From Deltaproteobacteria bacterium (lineage in GTDB: Bacteria; Desulfobacterota; Desulfovibrionia; Desulfovibrionales; Desulfovibrionaceae), in contig JAISDX010000148.1 of NCBI GenBank assembly GCA_031264465.1, positions 1 through 43,103 of the forward strand: a stretch of DNA of 43,103 bases, read 5' to 3'. Below the pieces are notes generated by a model. It was not told the origin of the DNA. It worked only from the letters and a program-made list of their open reading frames with translations, and searched no databases. The position numbers and the translations under genes were made by a program. Shown piece after piece: positions 18,901 to 26,951 of this stretch. Positions within the stretch are counted from its first letter, which is position 1; the number at the start of each line of letters is the position of its first letter.

Positions 18901-19138
18901 GGGAGCCATTCCCATTGCCGTGGGCTACGGCGCGGGTGGCGAAGCCCGCCAGCCCCTAGGCCTGGCCGTGGCCGGCGGGCTCATGGTTTCGCAGGCGCTC
19001 ACGCTCTACATCACCCCGGTTTACTATATTTACCTGGACCGCTTTCAGGACTGGCTCAGCCGGCATATGAAAAAACACCGGGGCGGAGAACGGAACAAGC
19101 GCCAAGCCGACGGCCCGCTCCAGGAAAAAACGGCTTAA
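15941..19138 (+). CDS. RND multidrug efflux transporter permease (MdtB/MdtC/AcrB family)
   Basis: 1065 residues with the twelve-helix, two-large-loop plan of the HAE-1 family. It starts with MNISALFIRRPVATILLMLGVMV, and TM4 has the proton-relay pair Asp401-Asp402 in VGFVVDDAIVMLENIVRHME; TM10 has GIVKKNAIMMIDFALE, with the lysine that completes the relay. The protein exports amphiphilic compounds using the proton gradient. The GTG start overlaps the adaptor stop. Odd features: two His/Gly-rich insertions on predicted cytoplasmic loops, DHGGHGDIHEHG near residues 493-505, after TM6, and SGGHGHG near residue 956, between TM10 and TM11. Substrate not assigned. Confidence 0.93.
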   Translation: MNISALFIRRPVATILLMLGVMVAGFMAYRSLPVADLPSVDFPTIMVNASLPGASPETMAASVATPLEKRFAIISGLDSVTSVNAMGTTRVVLQFALERDIDAAAQDVQTALAQAQRSLPDDMPSPPTMRKVNPADSPIFYLTLTSDTMRMSDVNEYAENFMAQRLSSISGVAQVDVYGSRKYAVRVQVDPQAMAAVDLGIDEVAAALRQGNTNLPVGTLKGPERAYTIQSSGQLMNADEFRPLIVVWRNGAPVRLNTIAKVTDSVENDQRLSWYNGKESMILAIRRQPGTNTVEVVDRIRKELPELRLQVPPAINMEIMFDRSESIRESVHDVKFTMVLTIALVIGVIFLFLRNLSATFIPSLALPLSIIGACAVMYLAGFSLNNISLMALTLSVGFVVDDAIVMLENIVRHMENGKTPRQAALDGSKQIGFTILSMTISLVAVFIPVLFLGGIVGRLFHEFAVTIAAAILISGGVALILTPMLCSRYLRPGDHGGHGDIHEHGSKKKQNAFYAALEHGMDKLFQFYRRTLLTVLRHKGKALLSSFLLLGVTAFLFVQAPKGFMPFEDIGSVNITVETVQGISFDGVLEYQAQVADIVRREPGLLRWSATVGASGPQSSMNNFSFSLRYVKKEERDEDIQSIMRRLRERISAIPGVLAYVSQPPPLRIGGSSSKALYQFTLQGTDTISLYASVDSFMRKMSDIPGVIDVNSDLSMSNPEVKVQINRDKCAALGITPAQVENALSNAYSTRKVSTILAPTNDYSVILELLPEFMDGINSLNYLYIRSGNGTLVPLSTLVEVSTGVGPLAVNHTGQLPSVTISFNLAKGHSIGTAVEAVERLAATDLPDNISTSFQGTAQAFQDSLDNLWLLLLMAVVVIYIVLGILYESFIHPLTILSGLPAAGLGALVMLLIFGKDLDIYGFVGIIMLVGIVKKNAIMMIDFALEMQRGAGEGKSGGHGHGATKSITAGALVRFRPILMTTLAAMMGAIPIAVGYGAGGEARQPLGLAVAGGLMVSQALTLYITPVYYIYLDRFQDWLSRHMKKHRGGERNKRQADGPLQEKTA

Positions 19139-19170
19139 GAATCCCCCTACAAAGAGCTTTATGATGTGTG

Positions 19171-19199
19171 GCCGGGGAGGAGCGGCGCCCCTCCCCGGC
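19171..19199. terminator. Hairpin between convergent RND and alpha-2-macroglobulin genes
   Basis: The arms GCCGGGGAGG (19171-19180) and CCTCCCCGGC (19190-19199) form a perfect 10-bp stem with a 9-base loop. It sits between the RND stop at 19138 and the A2M stop at 19209, the right place for a bidirectional terminator. No T-run follows on either strand, so termination may be weak or Rho-assisted. Confidence 0.45.
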
Positions 19200-19208
19200 T
19201 CTGCGCGC

Positions 19209-22200
19209 TTATTTCACTTCAATCTTGCCGGGGTTGGTATTGGCCCGGGCGTCCGGGTCGTACAACGCCTCGGCAAACACGGTGGGCAGCGTGTACTTAC
19301 CCTTGTTGATGGCCTTGATGCTGTAGACGAACACGGTGTCGTAGCGGCCGAGCGAGGTATAGGCCACCATGCGGTCTTCACGCCGCTCCACGTGCACCAA
19401 GCTCATGGGCGTGCCCTTGAGGCCGGCTTCGGAGAGCATGCGGTAGACGTCCTGGCGGTGGGCCTCGTTGGGATAGGCCCGGGTCAGGCCGCTGGTCCAG
19501 TCGCTGTCGCCTTCGTCATCGCCTTCATCGTCATCATCGTAGTCTTCCCCGGCCGGGCCGGAGGCCCCGCCGCCGACAATCTGGCCGCCCTTGCTGATTA
19601 CCATTTCGAAGCCGCCCGGAATGAGCGAAGTGATGGCGATGTTATCGACGGCTTCCTGGGCGCTGGCCGTAATCAGCACGTACACTTCGTCGCCCTGGGC
19701 CAGATCTTCCAGGTCTTTGCCTCCGGCCGGGATGTAGCGGGCCGAAATGTTCAGCTTCCTGGCCTTGGCCGCCGGCGGTTCCTTGTCGAAGCCGTCGGTG
19801 GAGATCTGCCAATACAGGTCTTTGCCGCCGCTGAACATGAATTCGGCGGCCTCATTGCCGGCGGCCAGACGTTTGACGGCCTCGCCCACGGCCTCCAGGG
19901 CCAGATTCTGGTGCTGGGCGTCGCGGGCGATCAGTTCGAGACCGTCCTGCTTTTTCATGTTGCCCAGGGCAAAGCCCACCAGGCCGCGAATGGCCTGGGA
20001 GGAGCCGGGAGAGGTGTAGCTGTTGTCCACCACGTCGTTCACGCAGTTCACCAGCAGGTTGTTCACGCGGCTGGTGCCAAGCTGGGCTGGGAAGTAGCGC
20101 GAGTAGACGTTAAGCTGCATGCCGTTGTCCCACAGGCGGCTGTAGAACCAACTGCCGTAGCTCCAGGTGTATTCGTCGGCCTTTTGCGGTACCGGCCGCA
20201 CTTCGGCTATGAGCTTGTCGGCTTCGTCATTTTGCTGGAGCATCTTGTAGCAGGCCGCGATCAGCGCGCCGCAGGCGCTCTTGCGCCAGTCTTTCAGGTT
20301 CCCGTCCAGGTGCTTGACCAACTCCGGCAGACCGGTAAAACGCTGGCCGGAGCGGGTGTACACCCAGGCCGCGTAGCAGACGATGCGGGCCGACTCGCGG
20401 TCGTTGGGCAGGTTCTGCAAAATGGCGGCAACTTCGTTGCGGGTGTTGTTGAAGAGGTCGTCCGGCACTTCGAAGCCGGCCTCGCGGGCGCTCAGCAGGA
20501 AGTCGAAAGCGTAGACGGTCAGGAACGAATAGGGGTGATATTCCCTGGGCCAGAGCGTAAAGCGGCCGGGCTGCACCTGGCGCTCGCGCAGGGTCAGGAT
20601 GCCACGGTTCACGGCGTCCACGGCCTTGCGCCGAGCCTGGGCCGCGGTTTCGCCCCGGGGTATGGGGGCGAGTTCGGGCGACTCGTGCAACACGGCGTAG
20701 GGGAAGGCCTTGCTGAGAATCTGCTCTGTGCAGCCATAGGGGTAATTGACCAGGTAAGTGGAGAGCGCGTCCACCAGCGGCAGGGGCAGGCCTGAGAGGC
20801 TGGCCTCGACGTTGGCGTATTCAGCGTACATGCTGCGCCCGACCGGCACCACCTGATTGTCGGACTTCACAAAACCGGCCTTGAAGCTGGTCATGCGGGG
20901 AGAGGCCGGGCGTACCGACAAGGTGATCGGGCGCTTGACCACCACTTCGCTCCCGTCGAGGCGCCTGGCGCTGGCCACGAAGTTGACCCGGGCCTCGCCC
21001 AGCACGGCGTTGGCCTTGAGCCGGAACACGGCCTTGCCTTCGCGCCCTTCGTCAATGCTCAGGGCGGGTTCGGGCTGGCGCATGAAGCTGAGGCCCCCCG
21101 TGTCGTCCAGTTCGACCTTGACGTTGACCGTAAGGCCCTGGCCGCTGTCCTCGATGTTGTTGGCAATGGCGGCGGTCACTTCAAACTCGTCGCCCGGAGC
21201 CACGGCCACCGGCAGGTCCGGCGTGATGATCAGCGGGCCGCGCACCGTGGTTTTGCGCGAGGTTTCGCCCACGGCCTGGTCCGAGGCGGACACGGCCATG
21301 AGGCGTAGCGTGCCGTTAAAGTAGGCCGGCACTTCCCATTCCAGGTTCACGCCTTGCGGGCCCACGTCCAGCACGCCCGACCAATAGACCACCGAGGGCT
21401 CGGCCTTGCGTTTGAAGGGGTTGAGCTGCTCGGGCGCGGCCCTGGCCACCAGCATGTCGGCCGCGAAGTCGCCGCCGAAGGCCGAGCGGTTCATCAGGTA
21501 GAATTCCGGCATGATCAGGTCGAGGTTCTGCATGGTGGCGACCATGAGCGGATTCTGACGCAGGAAGTAATCCATGGGCGAAGGCGTCTTATAGCTGGTG
21601 AGCTGCAAAATGCCCTCGCTCACGGCCCAGACCACGGCCTTGCCGGGCTTTTGGGCGCTGACCTTCATGCTGAGTACGTCGCCGGGCTGGACCAGCTCGG
21701 GCGCTTCCAGCTTGAGGTACATGTTGCGCTTGGCGATATTGGCCACGAACGGCGCCACCGCGTAGGTGTGCGGCGTGCTGTGCACGGCATCGGAGTTGAT
21801 GTTGCGCACCAGGGAAACGCTGACGAAAGCCCGGCCCTCAAAGTTGGCCGGCACGGTCAGGGTTTGCACGGAGTCGCTGGTGTCGGCCCGGAACCACTTG
21901 TGGGCGTAAACCCGGTCGCTTTCAATGGTGATAAGCCCGCTGCCGGCGTAGGGCGCGCTCACGAAAATGCGCATTTCGTCGCCGGCGTTGTATTCTCTTT
22001 TATCCAGGTGCACGCGCAGGGCCGCGTCGCGCTCCAGGCCGAAGCGGCGCTGCGCCCCGCCGGCCACCACGTAGGAGAGGTTGCTGCGGGTAACGTCCTG
22101 CCCGTCTTTGAGCGTGAGCACAAACTCGCCGGTCTTGTCGGTGGGTAGGGTTATTTCCAGGCCGCGCGCCGCGTCCACACTCACCTTTTCGTCGCGCACG

Positions 22201-25200
22201 CCAATGAGCTTGCGCACGTTGTCGTAGCGGTAGCGGCCGGAGCTGTCGCGAATGAGCGAAGCCACGTAGGTCACTTCGCTGATGTTCAGGCTGAGGTCGT
22301 CCAGCCCGATGCGCTCCAGATTATTGTCAATGGCGATGAAGGAGACCTTTGCTTCGGAGTCGGAAGCCAGGAAGTCCAGCTTGGCTTCGGAAGTCCAGCC
22401 CACCAGGGCCTCCAGGGGCGAGACCAGGAGCCGGGCCGAGGCGGAAACGCTGCGTCCGCCGCCCTGTTCAAAGGCTTCGGCCTCGAAAGTCAGCCAGTAG
22501 GTGCCGCCGGAGAGGCGGTCGGCGGGGATGACGAACGTGGCTTCGCCGTTCTCGTCGGTTTCGTCGCTGCTCAGGCGGTTGGAGTAGCTCGAGCCCCAGT
22601 TGCCCGGGTCGTAGAAGGAATAGCCCTTGAATTTGTTGAAGGACAGGCGGGTGGGCGAGAGCGAGTAAGAAGCTTCCACCCGGTTGCCAACGGCGGCGGT
22701 GCCGTAAAGGTTTTCCACCTTAACCTGGCCGACCAGGTTTGCGGGTTTAACCCAGCCCTTGACCACGGCCGGAATTTCCACAAACGAGGCCCGCACTTTC
22801 AGGTTGTCCGGCTGGAATTCCTCCACCTGCACGTTGGCCGAGCCGATCAGGCTGTTGGAGAGGTAAATATCCAGATTGTAGCGCCCGGTGGGGTAGTTTT
22901 CGTCCATGGGGATATCCAGGTCATACATGCCCTGGGTATCGAGCTTGAAGGCGTTTTCGTAAACCTTGTTGCCGCGCGGGTCGAGCAGGCGGGCTTTCAG
23001 CGGGAGCCCCGCCATTTCGCCGGCGTCCCAGCTGCCGGGTTTGGCAATAAGGCCGAAGCGCAGGTTCTCGCCGGGGCGGAAGATGCCGCGCTCGCTGAAG
23101 CTGAACACGCTCACCCCGTCCTTGTTGATGGCGCGGCCGGCCGTTTCCGGGAAGTGCGACATGGAAAGGCTGCGGGTGCTGTCGTTAAGCGGCAGATAGG
23201 CGAAGTCGTTCCCCTTGGCCACGGTGATGGCCACGGGCTTTTTCTCGTCCGTAAAGCCGGAAAGCTCGGGCAGGGCCACCCGCCCGAGCGAGTTGGTGTA
23301 CATGGAGAACACCGGCAGGCCGTTGCGGCCCAGCACCTGCACCCGGGCTTCGCGCACCGGGCCGCCCTTGGCGAAGGAGCTGACGAACACGTCGCGCTCG
23401 CCGCTGGCGCCCTGCTTGGCGGTGATGCCCAGGTCGGTCACCAGCAGGAAGCGGGTGTCGGATACTTTGTGGTTGTCGTTCAGGTAGCCGGAAAGCTTGA
23501 GGTAGAAAATGCCCTTGCCGCCCTTTTCCAGAAAGGGGGTAAGGTCGACGGAGCTGTAGTCAGGCTGATAACCGTTGGAAACCGTGGTTTTGTAGATATT
23601 GCGGAATACTTCGCTCACATCTTCGAATTCCAGGTTGCCGCTTTCGTCGTAGTAGTAATAGTCGCCGGAGGAAGCGAAGTCGGTGGAAGCCAAGCCGCGC
23701 TGGGTGGCCTGGGTGACCAGCAGGTTCAGGTATTCCGGCCGCACCCGGTGGGCCGTGACCATAATCTCGTCAAGGCCGCGCGACATGATCGCCAGCTTCC
23801 GGGCGCCGCCCATGCTCAAAATGGTGCCTTCCTGCATGATGCGCAGCTCGGGGTCGATGCCGGGCACCTGGCGGATTTCGGCAAATTCGTGCAGTTTGTA
23901 GTCGGTTTCGCTGGGCACGGCGCCGCCGGGGCAGGCAATGTACATGTAGCGCCCGCCGGTGGCTCCGTAGGTGAAGGAAACGGCGCCGGTCATCTCTTCC
24001 AGCGCGGCGTCGGGCTTAAGGTCCACCGGTTGCGCGGCGGCCAGGTCTTCAGCCGTAATCTGGTCGGGCGGAATGTCGCTCCAGTCGGTGCGGCGCTTGT
24101 GCTTCGTATCCTCGCCGGGGCGGGAATAGGGCAGCAGCACGGCCTTGACGGACTTTTGCACGGCCGCCGCCTCCAGTTTGCGGGTGAAGGCGAGCATGAG
24201 CACCTGCTTTTTGTCCTGATCGTCGCTGGTGACGATGGTGTTGTCCATGTTGTCCAGGCTGACAAAGGTATCCTGCCCGACCACGTTCGTCCCCAAAGTG
24301 ACGACCTTGGGAGTTTCTCCCTTGCCGCCTGGGCGCTTCACGCCCTTTTCCACGCGCAGCTGCACGGCCGTGGTCACCGGCGGCAGACCGGTAACGCGGG
24401 CGCTGACGTAAGCGCGGGTTTTGTCGTCGTTGCAGGTGATTTCAACCTTGTCGACCTTAACTGTCGACTTGGAGCTGGTTATGGAAATGCGCTCCTCTTT
24501 CTCCTTGGCCGGCGGCAGGGTGATGGAGAGATTTTTCTCCAACTGGGCCGGATCGATGGTAAAGGGGTAGGCGCTGACGGTGGCCGAAAGCATGATGTTG
24601 CGCGGATTTTGCGGGTCCACCAGGAACTGGAAGCTGGAAAGCTCCAACGTGTAGTCGCGGGAGGTAAACTCGTAATAGGGTTTTTCGATAACCACGTTGT
24701 CGCCCAGCCTGGCTGGCGCGCTCATCCTGAACTTGGCGTCGGTGGGGAACTGTTCGAGCGTGATGGTGGTCTTGGCCGAGTAGCTGTAGGTATCGCGCCT
24801 GGTTTCCCACGGGCTGTCAAAGCTCGGGCTGCTCTTCCAGCCCTTGTCGTCCGGCTGGAGGAAATCCCAGTTGTTGCGGCACAGGACAAGGCCTTCCTTG
24901 TTGCCGTAGTATTTTTTACAGGCGGCCTCGTCGATGGAGAGCGTAAGCGTGAAGTCGGCAAAACGGCCGCCCTCCTTGGCGTAGATGGCGCCGTCGTAGC
25001 CGAGCTTGACGAACAGCTTGGGATCGAGCGGTTTAACTTCGTTCCGGTTGCCCATATTGTCGCCTTTGCTGGACGGGTCGCCGTTTTCGACGGAGTCGTC
25101 GCGCAGGAGCATGTTCGCGGGCTGGTCGTCGGTAATTTTGACGTCCTTTTCCTTGTCGCCGCTCAGGGCCAGGGCGGTGACCACCAGGCCCAGCAGAATG

Positions 25201-25481
25201 AGCAGGGCCAGGCCGGCCAGAATTTTCACGTTGCGCAGCGGGCCGGGAATGAAAGAAGGGAGTTTGCTTGAAAGCTCGTCGGCCTTGCGGTTTACGTCGG
25301 CGGTTATTGCGCCCATGCCTTCCTTGAAGGCCTTGCCGGCGTGAAATTCGCTCAGCTTCCAGTGCTTGCCGCCGCCCGGCTCGCCGGCGGCTTTCCCGCC
25401 GGTTTCCTCCTGGCTGTCCCGGCTTGAAGAAGCGCCGTTTTCGTTTTCCTGATCCGGGGTGTTGTTGTCTTCCGGGTTCAT
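19209..25481 (-). CDS. Bacterial alpha-2-macroglobulin family protein
   Basis: 2090 residues. A cytoplasmic, acidic/polar N-terminal tail (about 70 residues) precedes one membrane helix (about residues 88-110, ILAGLALLILLGLVVTALAL), so the large body is periplasmic and membrane-anchored rather than a lipoprotein. The middle has macroglobulin-like beta domains. The thioester motif is intact, with Cys1584 and Gln1587 in YGCTEQ, in a helical TED domain. Bacterial A2Ms trap proteases that enter the periplasm and are often next to a PBP1c gene; none is visible here. An acidic run EDYDDDDEGDDEGDSDW lies at residues 1979-1995, in the C-terminal receptor-binding-like domain. GGAGACGG lies upstream of the ATG. 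Family call secure. Confidence 0.9.
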   Translation of the reverse strand: MNPEDNNTPDQENENGASSSRDSQEETGGKAAGEPGGGKHWKLSEFHAGKAFKEGMGAITADVNRKADELSSKLPSFIPGPLRNVKILAGLALLILLGLVVTALALSGDKEKDVKITDDQPANMLLRDDSVENGDPSSKGDNMGNRNEVKPLDPKLFVKLGYDGAIYAKEGGRFADFTLTLSIDEAACKKYYGNKEGLVLCRNNWDFLQPDDKGWKSSPSFDSPWETRRDTYSYSAKTTITLEQFPTDAKFRMSAPARLGDNVVIEKPYYEFTSRDYTLELSSFQFLVDPQNPRNIMLSATVSAYPFTIDPAQLEKNLSITLPPAKEKEERISITSSKSTVKVDKVEITCNDDKTRAYVSARVTGLPPVTTAVQLRVEKGVKRPGGKGETPKVVTLGTNVVGQDTFVSLDNMDNTIVTSDDQDKKQVLMLAFTRKLEAAAVQKSVKAVLLPYSRPGEDTKHKRRTDWSDIPPDQITAEDLAAAQPVDLKPDAALEEMTGAVSFTYGATGGRYMYIACPGGAVPSETDYKLHEFAEIRQVPGIDPELRIMQEGTILSMGGARKLAIMSRGLDEIMVTAHRVRPEYLNLLVTQATQRGLASTDFASSGDYYYYDESGNLEFEDVSEVFRNIYKTTVSNGYQPDYSSVDLTPFLEKGGKGIFYLKLSGYLNDNHKVSDTRFLLVTDLGITAKQGASGERDVFVSSFAKGGPVREARVQVLGRNGLPVFSMYTNSLGRVALPELSGFTDEKKPVAITVAKGNDFAYLPLNDSTRSLSMSHFPETAGRAINKDGVSVFSFSERGIFRPGENLRFGLIAKPGSWDAGEMAGLPLKARLLDPRGNKVYENAFKLDTQGMYDLDIPMDENYPTGRYNLDIYLSNSLIGSANVQVEEFQPDNLKVRASFVEIPAVVKGWVKPANLVGQVKVENLYGTAAVGNRVEASYSLSPTRLSFNKFKGYSFYDPGNWGSSYSNRLSSDETDENGEATFVIPADRLSGGTYWLTFEAEAFEQGGGRSVSASARLLVSPLEALVGWTSEAKLDFLASDSEAKVSFIAIDNNLERIGLDDLSLNISEVTYVASLIRDSSGRYRYDNVRKLIGVRDEKVSVDAARGLEITLPTDKTGEFVLTLKDGQDVTRSNLSYVVAGGAQRRFGLERDAALRVHLDKREYNAGDEMRIFVSAPYAGSGLITIESDRVYAHKWFRADTSDSVQTLTVPANFEGRAFVSVSLVRNINSDAVHSTPHTYAVAPFVANIAKRNMYLKLEAPELVQPGDVLSMKVSAQKPGKAVVWAVSEGILQLTSYKTPSPMDYFLRQNPLMVATMQNLDLIMPEFYLMNRSAFGGDFAADMLVARAAPEQLNPFKRKAEPSVVYWSGVLDVGPQGVNLEWEVPAYFNGTLRLMAVSASDQAVGETSRKTTVRGPLIITPDLPVAVAPGDEFEVTAAIANNIEDSGQGLTVNVKVELDDTGGLSFMRQPEPALSIDEGREGKAVFRLKANAVLGEARVNFVASARRLDGSEVVVKRPITLSVRPASPRMTSFKAGFVKSDNQVVPVGRSMYAEYANVEASLSGLPLPLVDALSTYLVNYPYGCTEQILSKAFPYAVLHESPELAPIPRGETAAQARRKAVDAVNRGILTLRERQVQPGRFTLWPREYHPYSFLTVYAFDFLLSAREAGFEVPDDLFNNTRNEVAAILQNLPNDRESARIVCYAAWVYTRSGQRFTGLPELVKHLDGNLKDWRKSACGALIAACYKMLQQNDEADKLIAEVRPVPQKADEYTWSYGSWFYSRLWDNGMQLNVYSRYFPAQLGTSRVNNLLVNCVNDVVDNSYTSPGSSQAIRGLVGFALGNMKKQDGLELIARDAQHQNLALEAVGEAVKRLAAGNEAAEFMFSGGKDLYWQISTDGFDKEPPAAKARKLNISARYIPAGGKDLEDLAQGDEVYVLITASAQEAVDNIAITSLIPGGFEMVISKGGQIVGGGASGPAGEDYDDDDEGDDEGDSDWTSGLTRAYPNEAHRQDVYRMLSEAGLKGTPMSLVHVERREDRMVAYTSLGRYDTVFVYSIKAINKGKYTLPTVFAEALYDPDARANTNPGKIEVK

Positions 25482-25851
25482 AACCGTCTCCTGGCCGCCA
25501 TATCGGGCTATAAGTAATTAAATTTCGCGTTGTTTGAAATCGGGGCAGGGCGGCGTCATAACCCCCCAACCGCCATGGAAAGATAACTAATTACCAGTAT
25601 GTCAAATACGGGTGGCGGTCAATGACGGGACAAGGCCGAAAGGCGGAAAAGCCGCTTGACATCCCCGGCGCGCTGGACTATGTAGCAACGCTTCGGCAAG
25701 CATGATTTGCGTCCGTCGTTTGTCGCGCGCGCCGTTAAAACCCAGTTCACCACCCGCCGCAAATGCCCTGGTAGCAACAGGCAAGGGGCACAGACGGGCG
25801 GCGGTTTATTTTTGTTGCAACCTACTTTTTATACCAGCTTAAGGAGCCTCA
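25482..25851. other. 370-base divergent intergenic region between A2M and rpsL
   Basis: No gene is seen. The left third, next to A2M, is AT-rich and should hold that gene's promoter, but I found no convincing -35/-10 pair. The middle holds the rpsL promoter candidate (given separately). The right third becomes the rpsL leader of about 160 bases, with T-runs and AAGGAG directly before the ATG. No tRNA or repeat is apparent. Confidence 0.5.
25656..25684 (+). promoter_or_regulatory. Probable promoter of the str operon
   Basis: TTGACA at 25656-25661 is followed after 17 bases by TATGTA at 25679-25684. The -35 is perfect, the -10 a weak match with the correct first three bases. It gives a leader of about 160 bases to rpsL. 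Confidence 0.5.
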
Positions 25852-26223
25852 ATGCCCACTATCAACCAACTGGTCCGCCAGGAGCGCAAGAAAGTCCAGA
25901 AGCGCAAAAAAACTCCGGCCCTTCAGGCCTGCCCGCAGCGCCGCGGCGTATGCACCCGCGTGTACACCACCTCGCCGAAAAAGCCTAACTCCGCCCTGCG
26001 TAAAGTCGCCCGCGTGCGTCTTTCCAACGGCATGGAAGTGAGCGCTTACATCATGGGCGAAGGCCACAACCTGCAGGAACACTCCGTGGTGATGATTCGC
26101 GGCGGCCGTGTAAAAGACTTGCCCGGTGTGCGTTACCACATCGTGCGCGGCACCCTGGACACCTCCGGCGTGAACGACCGCCGCAAGAGCCGCTCCAAGT
26201 ACGGAGCCAAGCGCCCGAAATAA
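25852..26223 (+). CDS. rpsL: 30S ribosomal protein S12
   Basis: 123 residues, the standard length. [58 protein letters not shown] and the end [12 protein letters not shown] match the S12 consensus. The [10 protein letters not shown] segment keeps both lysines that mutate in streptomycin resistance, so the allele looks wild type. A strong AAGGAG ribosome-binding site precedes the ATG. It is the first gene of rpsL-rpsG-fusA. Confidence 0.97.
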   Translation: MPTINQLVRQERKKVQKRKKTPALQACPQRRGVCTRVYTTSPKKPNSALRKVARVRLSNGMEVSAYIMGEGHNLQEHSVVMIRGGRVKDLPGVRYHIVRGTLDTSGVNDRRKSRSKYGAKRPK

Positions 26224-26286
26224 GATTTTCGGTAAATTTGTTTTACGGCGCGCGCCTTGGCCTTTGGCCTGGCCGCGCTTATGTCC

Positions 26287-26315
26287 CCAATCCAGGGTTC
26301 AGGTTTTGGGATTGG
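26287..26315 (+). promoter_or_regulatory. Hairpin in the rpsL-rpsG spacer (possible S7 autoregulatory site)
   Basis: CCAATCC (26287-26293) pairs perfectly with GGATTGG (26309-26315) around a 15-base loop. The S12-S7 spacer is long (151 bases) and contains this hairpin and a second GC-rich inverted repeat (around 26245-26275). In E. coli S7 binds the intercistronic RNA of the str operon to repress translation; the analogy here is inference. Confidence 0.4.
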
Positions 26316-26374
26316 CGAATACCTCGCCCTTCCCCGCTCCTGGCCGAACCTTAATACTTTTTGAGGAGTATAAC

Positions 26375-26845
26375 ATGCCCCGTAAAGGTCCAATTCCGAA
26401 AAGGGAAATTCTTCCGGATCCGGTCTACAACAGCCGCCTGGCCGCCCGCTTCGTCAACCGCCTGATGTACGACGGCAAAAAAGGCGTGGCCGAAAAGATT
26501 TTTTACTCCGCTCTGGAGCAGTTGGCTGAAAAGACCAGTGAAGATCCGATCAAGGCTTTCGAGAAGGCCATCGACAACATCAAACCCTTCATGGAAGTCA
26601 AGTCCCGCCGCGTGGGCGGCGCCAACTACCAGGTTCCCATGGAAGTGCGGCCCGACCGCCAGATTTCCCTGGCCATCCGCTGGATGATCAACTACTCCCG
26701 CGCCCGTGGCGAAAAAGGCATGATCAACAAGCTGGCCGCCGAACTGGTGGACGCTTTCAACGGCCGCGGCGGCGCCGTGAAAAAACGCGAAGACACCCAC
26801 CGCATGGCCGAAGCCAACAAAGCCTTTGCCCATTATCGCTGGTAG
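26375..26845 (+). CDS. rpsG: 30S ribosomal protein S7
   Basis: 156 residues. The start is taken at 26375 because [16 protein letters not shown] is the family N-terminus and GAGGAG lies 8 bases upstream; an upstream in-frame start would only add spacer sequence. Conserved segments [38 protein letters not shown] and NKAFAHYRW are all present. It binds 16S rRNA in the 30S head and contacts the E site. Second gene of the operon. Confidence 0.97.
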   Translation: MPRKGPIPKREILPDPVYNSRLAARFVNRLMYDGKKGVAEKIFYSALEQLAEKTSEDPIKAFEKAIDNIKPFMEVKSRRVGGANYQVPMEVRPDRQISLAIRWMINYSRARGEKGMINKLAAELVDAFNGRGGAVKKREDTHRMAEANKAFAHYRW

Positions 26846-26883
26846 AAAATATTTTCTTTATTTTTAATTGAGCAATACGCCCG

Positions 26884-26910
26884 CCGCCGCCGACCCGAGG
26901 CGGCGGCGTC
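26884..26910 (+). other. GC-rich hairpin between rpsG and fusA
   Basis: In this spacer of about 106 bases, the run CGCCGCC pairs with GGCGGCG around a short loop (roughly 26884-26910). It is preceded by GAAAATATTTTC and a T-rich run just after the rpsG stop, which together resemble a weak terminator. It may attenuate transcription into fusA or mark an RNA processing site. Confidence 0.35.
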
Positions 26911-26951
26911 TGTAAGAGGGCGCGGCGTATAAAGCTCCAGGAGTTACCCAA

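Noticed and set aside
19161-20795. Long plus-strand frame opposite the A2M gene
   Set aside because: Antisense of a clear A2M coding region; no recognisable domain and no ribosome-binding site.
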